A DNA stretch of 17,782 nucleotides, taken from contig CAMDDI010000037.1 of assembly GCA_945890905.1 (NCBI GenBank), positions 1 to 17,782 on the forward strand. Direction: 5' to 3'. Of the stretch, positions 12,033-17,782 are shown one piece after another. The position numbers and the translations under genes were made by a program. This DNA comes from Bacteriovorax stolpii (lineage in GTDB: Bacteria; Bdellovibrionota; Bacteriovoracia; Bacteriovoracales; Bacteriovoracaceae). Below the pieces are notes generated by a model. That model was not told the DNA's origin and did not search any database. It saw nothing but the letters and a program-made list of their open reading frames with translations. Every line of letters starts with the position of its first letter. Positions within the stretch are counted from its first letter, which is position 1.

Positions 12033-12458
12033 ATGACTGAATTAATAATAAATAAACCTAAACGACCACTTTGGATTAGCATCTTTTCAGTAGTGGCCAT
12101 TTTATTCGGGATGGCGACGATCAAAGAAGGTGGAACCGTTTTATTTACTGAGGCCGGCGAAAAGAGTGCTGGCAACTACGTTCCCTTTGTTCTCTGGTTT
12201 AATTTTATTGCAGGTTTTGCGTATATCGTTGCTGGCATTGCTTTATATAAACTCAAGACTTGCTCGCGACGCTTGGTATTAGTGATTGCGATTTCTACTT
12301 CCATCGTCTTTATCCTTTTTGGTCTCCATATATTAAATGGAGGTGCTTATGAAATCAGGACAGTTGCAGCAATGACACTTCGATCATCTCTATGGATACT
12401 CATCGCCGCAACAGTTCTACGCACAAAGGCACTGACACCTTTACATTGTCAATGTTAA
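12033..12458 (+). CDS. Four-helix inner-membrane protein of the efflux cassette (141 aa), unknown
   Basis: An integral membrane protein with four predicted helices (about residues 13-29, 47-70, 80-100 and 112-128). Between the first two is the polar loop KEGGTVLFTEAGEKSAGNYV, followed by PFVLWFNFIAGFAYIVAG. The C-terminus carries two cysteines (PLHCQC). A good ribosome site, AAAGGA, precedes the ATG. I recognise the general pattern as a conserved small membrane protein found beside metal or efflux genes, but no activity is known to me. It lies between the His-rich periplasmic protein and TolC, with 13 bases before the tolC ATG, so it is clearly part of the operon. It might partner the periplasmic protein; no pore or enzyme motif is visible. 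Confidence 0.68.
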   Translation: MTELIINKPKRPLWISIFSVVAILFGMATIKEGGTVLFTEAGEKSAGNYVPFVLWFNFIAGFAYIVAGIALYKLKTCSRRLVLVIAISTSIVFILFGLHILNGGAYEIRTVAAMTLRSSLWILIAATVLRTKALTPLHCQC

Positions 12459-12471
12459 GCAGGGATTTGAA

Positions 12472-13788
12472 ATGAAAAAATATTTGAGTCCTTATTCTAT
12501 ACTCTTCATTGTTATGAGTATCGCTGCTGCAAAAGGACAAACCGAAAACATCTCTCTTAAAGACACAGAAGTGTGGGCGCTGAAAAGTTCTTATACTGCA
12601 AAGGCCCTTGAAGCTGAGGGAGACGCGATTGGAAATAAGATGACAGCTCAACGCTCTCTTAGTTTCCCAAAGATTTCATTCGATGCCACTTATAAGTACT
12701 TAAGTGAAGTTCCAGAATTAAATTTTCCTGGAGGGGCAAAGGCAGCATTTGGTGATAATCAAAACTATTCTGTCGGCCCCATCTTAACTTGGACGGTGTG
12801 GGACTTTGGTTCGGTTCGAAAGACGGTAAAAGGGATTGAGTCACAAGGGGCATCCAAGAAGCATGAGAAGAAATTAGGTAATAGACAAATTTTATTATCA
12901 GCCAGATTAGCCTATTTTAAGATTCAACTACGCACAGAGCAGAAGCGACTAGTGGGTGACTCTTTGAAACTTGCGGAATCACAATATAGGGACATACAAA
13001 ATCGTATAAAAGCAGGTTCGGCGAATCGTATTGATTTACTTTCATCCCACAAAGAAGTGTTAAACTTTAAGCTTCAGTTTCGTCAGATTCAATCTGACCT
13101 ATCATCGGACATTAGAGATTTGTACGCCCTGATAGGCAAAAATAACTTAAATGAAAGTTCTACCTCCGTAGAAGTCGACTCAATTATATCATCACTCAAA
13201 GAACTCTCTGACAAATATGGGGACAGTCAATTAGACGAAGCTCATTTAAGCCAACATCCATTGATCAAAATGCATACTGCCAATATGGAATCTAATCGGC
13301 TCATGGCTGAAAGCTTTAAGGCCAACCAGCTTCCTAAACTCTCTTTATTTCTTAAATCATCCCTAGACTATCCCAATGGGCCTGTTCTCGAGCAGATTCA
13401 TCAGAATACAATAGGAGTAGCACTTAGAATGCCACTCTACGAGGGAGGAAAATCTTCCAATGAATCTGCAGAAAAAGAAAATCTTGCAAGGTCTTTTGAA
13501 AATCGTCAAAACCAAGCACGAGTAGACATAATACGAGACTGGAATAAGGCGAAAGATCAGTTGAATGGGCTCCGTGACAAAAGTGGAATTTATAAAAACT
13601 CGGTAAGTGAAAGTCTTGAGCATGCCAAGCTAGTTTACAGTTCTTACCGTGCCGGAAAAACTAGCTTCCTTGAAGTTCAAACCGCCAATCTCCATGCGCT
13701 AGAGACAAGGGTCCAATCGACAACGAATGATGTTCAAATGTTAATTCAACTGGCATATCTTGCAAGTATTTCCGAGGGGCTAAAATAA
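12472..13788 (+). CDS. TolC-family outer-membrane efflux channel
   Basis: A 438-residue protein with a signal peptide (about 1-22) and the paired long coiled-coil helices of TolC-type channels. The two internal repeats are visible. Each starts with an alpha-helical entry (for example 'LKSSYTAKALEAEGDAIGNK' and 'LSQHPLIKMHTANMESNRLM') and continues into strands such as PKISFDATYKYL and PKLSLFLKSSLDYPN. The segment 'GVALRMPLYEGGKSSNE' is a strong family marker, as is 'VYSSYRAGKTSFLEVQTANL' near the end. It would form the outer-membrane exit duct for the ABC exporter encoded downstream. A TolC inside the operon is an addition to the E. coli ybhGFSR layout, where the duct is supplied from elsewhere. 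The stop overlaps the next start as TAATG. Confidence 0.93.
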   Translation: MKKYLSPYSILFIVMSIAAAKGQTENISLKDTEVWALKSSYTAKALEAEGDAIGNKMTAQRSLSFPKISFDATYKYLSEVPELNFPGGAKAAFGDNQNYSVGPILTWTVWDFGSVRKTVKGIESQGASKKHEKKLGNRQILLSARLAYFKIQLRTEQKRLVGDSLKLAESQYRDIQNRIKAGSANRIDLLSSHKEVLNFKLQFRQIQSDLSSDIRDLYALIGKNNLNESSTSVEVDSIISSLKELSDKYGDSQLDEAHLSQHPLIKMHTANMESNRLMAESFKANQLPKLSLFLKSSLDYPNGPVLEQIHQNTIGVALRMPLYEGGKSSNESAEKENLARSFENRQNQARVDIIRDWNKAKDQLNGLRDKSGIYKNSVSESLEHAKLVYSSYRAGKTSFLEVQTANLHALETRVQSTTNDVQMLIQLAYLASISEGLK

Positions 13789-14528
13789 TGAATACTAAAA
13801 AATCTTTTAATAAGAAACTTCTTATCCCCATTCCTATCATCATCATTGGTGTTTTGATCTATGTCTTTTTCATTCGAAAAACAGATTTCCTTTATACTGG
13901 CACAATTGAGGCTACAAAGATTGATATCTCATCTCGTATTTCATCAGTGATTTCGTCATTTCCCGGTCAAGAAGGACATAAAGTAAAAAAGGGTGACCTC
14001 CTTGTTCAGATGGCCTGTGAAGACTTAAAGCTGAACTTCGAAATTGCAAAGACTGACTTTAATCGTGCCGATCGACTTTTTAAAATTGGGTCACTTTCTC
14101 AGGAAAACTTTGACCACATCAGAGGAAAAAGAGACGATTCTTCGCTCAAATTGGACTGGTGCTCGATAGTTGCTCCGAGCGATACGAGTATTTTAACTAC
14201 GTACCGAGAAGAAGGAGAATACGTCACTCCTGGAACCAAGCTACTAACACTCATTAACCTTTCTGAAGTTTGGACATATATTTATGTCCCACAACCACTT
14301 TTGGCAAAAATCTCTATTGGAATGAAAGTCATTGGATTTCTTCCAGAGCTAAAGATGCGCCCATTTGAAGGGCATATTTCCTATATTAGTGACGCGGCTG
14401 AATTCACTCCTAAAAATGTTCAAACTCGCGAAGAGAGAACAAGACTCGTCTTTGGTGTCAAAGTTACTTTTCCTAATCCCGATGAGCTTTTAAAGCCTGG
14501 AATGTCACTTGAAGTAAAACTGGAATAA
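13788..14528 (+). CDS. Periplasmic membrane-fusion (HlyD/YbhG-like) adaptor
   Basis: A 246-residue adaptor that joins the inner-membrane ABC exporter to TolC. It has one N-terminal membrane anchor (about 11-29), then a lipoyl half with the typical GTIEATKIDISSRISSVISS and 'EGHKVKKGDLLVQM'. A hairpin of only about 30-35 residues per arm follows, then the second lipoyl half ('CSIVAPSDTSIL', 'EEGEYVTPGTKLLTLINL') and a beta-barrel domain with 'FTPKNVQTREERTRLVFGVK'. The family is normally 300 residues or more; the short hairpin here suggests a shorter reach in the periplasm, perhaps matched by a longer TolC or by the extra periplasmic protein. The start overlaps the tolC stop, and the stop is two bases before the first ATPase ATG. 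Confidence 0.9.
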   Translation: MNTKKSFNKKLLIPIPIIIIGVLIYVFFIRKTDFLYTGTIEATKIDISSRISSVISSFPGQEGHKVKKGDLLVQMACEDLKLNFEIAKTDFNRADRLFKIGSLSQENFDHIRGKRDDSSLKLDWCSIVAPSDTSILTTYREEGEYVTPGTKLLTLINLSEVWTYIYVPQPLLAKISIGMKVIGFLPELKMRPFEGHISYISDAAEFTPKNVQTREERTRLVFGVKVTFPNPDELLKPGMSLEVKLE

Positions 14529-14530
14529 AA

Positions 14531-15271
14531 ATGCAACAAATGAGCATTGGAATTAAGATTAATAATATCAAAAAAAAGCTTGGCCTAAACCAAGCATTAG
14601 ATGGAGTTTCGACTCATTTTGAAGAAGGACTACTCCATGGGTTAATCGGGCCAGAGGGCGCCGGAAAGACGACACTCCTTAGGACACTCCTAAACTTACT
14701 CACTCCAGATGAAGGCACAGTTCAGTTCACGAATCATGGCGCGGACATCGATTATAATAGTATCCGATCCTCAATTGCTTATATGCCGCAGCAACAAAGT
14801 TTATATGCTGATTTATCCATTTCAGAACATCTGGATTTCTTTCGTGATCTTTATCAAATCCCTAAGGATGTTTATCTAAAGAGAAGGGAAGAACTTTTAC
14901 ATATTACTCGTCTTGATAAATTTATTGATCGACCAGCAGGTAAACTTTCCGGAGGGATGTATAAGAAACTTGGTCTTATGTGTGCCCTCCTTCAATCGCC
15001 AGCAGCAATATTATTAGACGAGCCGACCAACGGAGTTGATCCTATCAGTCGTCGCGAATTCTGGGATCTTCTCCATCGCCTTTCAAAAGAAAATATTCTT
15101 ATCATTTTTGCGACGGCCTATATGGATGAAGCTGAACGATGCGACCGAGTCCATATTCTTTCAACCGGAAGCCTCATTGCAGAAGGCACACCTCGCGGAG
15201 TCCTGGAAAGAGAGAACGTCGAAAGTTATGATGCTCTCTTTATAAAGAGGGCCGCTGAGGGAGTATTGTGA
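14531..15271 (+). CDS. ABC exporter ATPase 1 (like the first half of YbhF), H-loop altered
   Basis: A 246-residue nucleotide-binding domain. It has Walker A GPEGAGKTT (40-48), Q-loop YMPQQQ, a consensus signature KLSGGM (138-143), Walker B AILLDEP (Asp163, Glu164) and D-loop GVD. The switch histidine is missing: the usual 'THYMDEAE' reads ATAYMDEAE, with Ala196. A changed H-loop is, from memory, also found in the N-terminal ATPase half of YbhF/RbbA-type proteins. In E. coli YbhF both halves are one fused protein; here they are separate genes overlapping by 4 bases (GTGA). Paired with ATPase 2, this subunit should donate the good signature motif to the competent ATP site while its own site is weak. 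Confidence 0.92.
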   Translation: MQQMSIGIKINNIKKKLGLNQALDGVSTHFEEGLLHGLIGPEGAGKTTLLRTLLNLLTPDEGTVQFTNHGADIDYNSIRSSIAYMPQQQSLYADLSISEHLDFFRDLYQIPKDVYLKRREELLHITRLDKFIDRPAGKLSGGMYKKLGLMCALLQSPAAILLDEPTNGVDPISRREFWDLLHRLSKENILIIFATAYMDEAERCDRVHILSTGSLIAEGTPRGVLERENVESYDALFIKRAAEGVL

Positions 15272-16200
15272 CTAATATCCCCGTAAATGCAGTCGATGTC
15301 TCAAACTTAACTGTTAAATTTGGTGATTTTATTGCTGTTAAAAATATTTCATTTTCAGTTGAAAAAGGTGAAATCTTTGGATTTTTAGGGGCCAATGGAG
15401 CTGGAAAAACAACAACCATTCGCGTACTTTGCGGCCTACTCTTACCAACATCAGGAAAAGTGAAGGTATCAGATGTGACTTATGATCAGGGAATTGAAGC
15501 GATTAAAGCAAAAGTTGGCTATATGTCGCAAAAATTTACTCTTTATAATGATCTATCCATCCAAGAAAATTTTGCCTTTACAGCAAGTCTTAGAAAGATC
15601 CCATCAGACACTCTAAAGAGAAGAACCAAAGAGCTACTAGACTTTATTGGCTTTTCAAAACCTATGAACACTTTAGTGCGGGATCTACCTGGTGGAATCA
15701 AACAACAAGTTTCACTTGCTGCCTCTATTCTCCATGACCCTGAGATCATATTTCTTGATGAACCAACAGCAGGTGTTACACCTGTTGCAAGGGCAAGATT
15801 CTGGGCGCTGATTAAACAACTCGCAAAAGATGGAAAAACTATCTTTGTAACAACTCACTATATGGATGAGGCGGAGCAATGCGGACGAATCGCCCTCATG
15901 CGCACAGGGGAAATAATCGCACTGGATGGACCAGAAAATCTAAAAAAGACAACTTTTCCTGATCCAATAATTGAGCTTAATCCAAAGGGTACAATACCAT
16001 CTGAGCTGATTGAGCAATTACGAAACAACAAAGCTGTCGATTCTATTGATAGCTATGGCATGAAATATCATCTCATTATGAAAGACTCTCAAGAATGGAA
16101 CCGACTAAGTATTGAGATCGCACCCTTTTTTGTCATCAGGCAAATTCCCCCTTCTTTAGAAGATGTTTTTATTCGGCTGGTAGAAGGAGTTACAAGGTGA
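15268..16200 (+). CDS. ABC exporter ATPase 2 (like the second half of YbhF), signature motif altered
   Basis: A 310-residue nucleotide-binding protein. It has Walker A GANGAGKTT (41-49), Q-loop YMSQKF, Walker B IIFLDEP (Asp164, Glu165) and an intact switch histidine, THYMDEAE (His197). Its signature reads DLPGGIKQQ (139-147) instead of LSGGQ, and the D-loop is GVT (Thr171 in place of Asp). The faults are opposite to those of ATPase 1, so the pair should form one good and one weak site. A C-terminal extension of about 80 residues ('DPIIELNPKGTIP' to 'PPSLEDVFIRLVEG') is the usual tail of drug-export ATPases. The start is GTG at 15268, overlapping the previous stop (GTGA); the stop overlaps the next GTG in the same way. 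Confidence 0.92.
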   Translation: MTNIPVNAVDVSNLTVKFGDFIAVKNISFSVEKGEIFGFLGANGAGKTTTIRVLCGLLLPTSGKVKVSDVTYDQGIEAIKAKVGYMSQKFTLYNDLSIQENFAFTASLRKIPSDTLKRRTKELLDFIGFSKPMNTLVRDLPGGIKQQVSLAASILHDPEIIFLDEPTAGVTPVARARFWALIKQLAKDGKTIFVTTHYMDEAEQCGRIALMRTGEIIALDGPENLKKTTFPDPIIELNPKGTIPSELIEQLRNNKAVDSIDSYGMKYHLIMKDSQEWNRLSIEIAPFFVIRQIPPSLEDVFIRLVEGVTR

Positions 16201-17321
16201 ATTTAAAATTTAATTTTAAAAGGGCACTTTCCATAGCAAAGAAAGAACAGTTCCACATCATGAGAGATCCATTTACTTTAACAATGGCGACCATCCTCCC
16301 AGTTCTTTTAGTTTTAATATTTGGACTGGCGATAGAATTTAATGTCAAAGATATCGGATTAACTGTTCACGATTCAGACCGAACTTTTTCATCTAGGAAG
16401 CTGGTTGAGGTTTTTTCTAGTTCACAATATTTTAATATTAACCCTTCTCGGGGCTCAATTATAGATGCCATTAGTGACCTCGACTCTGAGCGGTCGAAAG
16501 CAAGCTTGATTATTGAGCCAGAATTTGAACATAATCTTCTTGCGAGTGGAAATACTAAGGCACAATTCCTGTTGGATGGTGCGGACAATTCAACGGCCGG
16601 AGTAATACTTGGTTACCTTGGAGGAATCCAAAAGGCAGCCAATTTCAAACTCACTGGAACTTTAGTTAAAGAGCCAATTGAGCTTAAGACGCGCTATCTT
16701 TTTAATCCAGAACTGAGTAGCCCTTGGTTTATTGTTCCAGGTCTTGCAGTTGTTGTTATCGCTATACTTTCTATTTTACTGACAGCACTTACCGTTGCAA
16801 GAGAATGGGAGAATGGTTCAATGGAGCTTCTTCTTTCAACACCTGTTCAGCCTCTTGAAATCATCATTGGAAAACTAATACCATACACAGTTATTGGCCT
16901 AGCAGCGGTTCTTCTTGTTGTGTTAGTTGCAATTCTCGGTTTTGGTATTCCATTCGCGGGAAATATTATACTTTTCGGTGTTGGAAGTCTGATCTTTCTT
17001 ATCGCCTGCCTTGCTCAAGGGATGCTAATTTCTGTATTAATTCGCACGCAACAGCTTTCTATGCAAATTGCAATGGTAACGGGTCTACTTCCTTCCCTAT
17101 TATTGTCTGGTTTCATCTTTCCCTTGGAAAGTATGCCTAAGTTCTTCCAGAATTTTACATCAATTCTACCTTCAAAATGGTTCATGATCATCAGTAGGGG
17201 GATTTTTTTGAAAGGTGCTGATTTGAGTGATCTTAAATTACCTTTTATAGGATTATTCATTTTAAGTTCCATACTGATAATCACTGCAACGAAGAAGTTT
17301 AAAAAGGATCTTGAGCCATGA
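16197..17321 (+). CDS. ABC-2 permease 1 (YbhS-like)
   Basis: A 374-residue inner-membrane permease. The N-terminal amphipathic segment RALSIAKKEQFHIMRDPF leads to membrane helix 1 (about 27-46). A large periplasmic domain (about 48-175) precedes a block of five helices from about residue 180. The cytoplasmic motif REWENGSMELLLSTPV between helices 2 and 3 is the hallmark of ABC-2 drug-type permeases. It should pair with the following gene product and the two ATPases. It starts with GTG at 16197 overlapping the previous stop, and its stop overlaps the next ATG (ATGA), so subunits are made in step. The substrate cannot be read from the sequence. Confidence 0.93.
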   Translation: MNLKFNFKRALSIAKKEQFHIMRDPFTLTMATILPVLLVLIFGLAIEFNVKDIGLTVHDSDRTFSSRKLVEVFSSSQYFNINPSRGSIIDAISDLDSERSKASLIIEPEFEHNLLASGNTKAQFLLDGADNSTAGVILGYLGGIQKAANFKLTGTLVKEPIELKTRYLFNPELSSPWFIVPGLAVVVIAILSILLTALTVAREWENGSMELLLSTPVQPLEIIIGKLIPYTVIGLAAVLLVVLVAILGFGIPFAGNIILFGVGSLIFLIACLAQGMLISVLIRTQQLSMQIAMVTGLLPSLLLSGFIFPLESMPKFFQNFTSILPSKWFMIISRGIFLKGADLSDLKLPFIGLFILSSILIITATKKFKKDLEP

Positions 17322-17782
17322 AACTTTTAAACTTTGTGACCGTCTTGGGCTTTTTAAAAAAAGAGTTTGTTCAAGTTTTACGTGATCCTCGTATGCGCAT
17401 AATTCTTATGGTTATTCCAATGATGCAAATGGCAGTATTTGGTCTTGCCATTTCTACAGAAGTTAAAAATATTAAACTTGGTACCATATACAATCCAAAT
17501 GATTCGGTTCTCAGACGCATAGAGGAGCGAAGTTTTTCATCTAAATGGTTTGTCCCGGCAATTGGAAGGGGCACACTAAATGATCTAAACTCTGATCCAC
17601 TTGAGCAAATACGATCTGGTCGGGCCGATGCTGTCTTAATCTCGCCGCCAGGAGGCATTACTAAAGCAATAGAGCGTGGAGAAGGAACAGTTCAATTATT
17701 AATCGACGCCTCAAATGTTATCCGTGCGCAAAGCATAGAGCGCTATATGCAGTCGATTATCAACGAAGTCATACGTGATGAA
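17318..17782 (+). CDS. ABC-2 permease 2 (YbhR-like), 3' end outside the window
   Basis: The first 155 residues are present. They begin MKLLNFVTVLGFLKKEFVQV and LRDPRMR, the same amphipathic lead-in seen in permease 1 (KKE-x5-RDP), then helix 1 (about 28-46, 'IILMVIPMMQMAVFGLAI'). The periplasmic domain follows ('EVKNIKLGTIYNPNDSVLRR', 'DAVLISPPGG', 'VQLLIDASN'). The reading frame is intact up to the window edge. With permease 1 it should form a heterodimeric membrane channel, as YbhS and YbhR do. The ATG overlaps the previous stop (ATGA). Confidence 0.9.
   Translation, partial: MKLLNFVTVLGFLKKEFVQVLRDPRMRIILMVIPMMQMAVFGLAISTEVKNIKLGTIYNPNDSVLRRIEERSFSSKWFVPAIGRGTLNDLNSDPLEQIRSGRADAVLISPPGGITKAIERGEGTVQLLIDASNVIRAQSIERYMQSIINEVIRDE

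Noticed and set aside
12400..12651. Minus-strand ORF at the tolC start
   Set aside because: It is antisense to the TolC signal peptide and first helix, with no supporting signal.

Overview
The window comes from an AT-rich Gram-negative bacterium. It encodes lipoproteins, an outer-membrane phospholipase, a TolC-type channel and a conjugation-type pilin. The style of the proteins (a conjugation-like cluster with a large lipoprotein, a 7TMR-DISM hybrid kinase, densely overlapping operons) suggests Bdellovibrionota, for example a Bacteriovorax or Bdellovibrio relative. That placement is an inference from protein character and not from a marker gene.

Left part (1-2950, minus strand): a tightly packed operon, read right to left, of four very small ORFs (44, 34, 62 and 52 codons), a 631-residue calcium-motif lipoprotein, a VirB2/TrbC-type pilin and a TraL/VirB3-like membrane protein cut by the window edge. 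It looks like the leading end of a type IV secretion or conjugation gene set. A 317-base divergent intergenic region (2951-3267) carries two related palindromes built on GGATAAC/GTTATCC.

Signalling operon (3268-8118, plus strand): a sigma54-type response regulator with REC, AAA+ and Fis-type HTH domains, a 66-residue stand-alone DHp-like protein, a SAM-dependent methyltransferase, and a membrane hybrid histidine kinase with two C-terminal receivers. All four genes overlap or abut. The kinase has receivers but no HPt domain, and the small protein repeats the kinase's H-box pattern (HDLRxxLxxL). The operon therefore looks like a complete phosphorelay in which the 66-residue protein is the phosphotransfer step. 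This is the best candidate in the window for an undescribed system.

Middle part (8141-10842): a second small methyltransferase (minus strand), a cupin protein with two plausible starts (plus strand), and a two-gene minus-strand unit encoding a DUF2202 ferritin-like lipoprotein and an OmpLA/PldA-type phospholipase. The cupin and pldA genes converge on a perfect 15-bp inverted repeat that overlaps the pldA 3' end.

Right part (10963-17782, plus strand): a TetR-controlled efflux cassette resembling E. coli ybiH(cecR)-ybhGFSR. It holds TetR, a His-rich periplasmic protein, a four-helix membrane protein, TolC, HlyD, two separate ABC ATPases and two ABC-2 permeases, the last cut by the window edge. 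The two ATPases carry complementary losses of conserved motifs, which predicts an asymmetric heterodimer with one competent ATP site. The TetR promoter places the transcription start at or next to the ATG, so its message is probably leaderless.

No tRNA, rRNA, CRISPR array or intact insertion sequence was seen.
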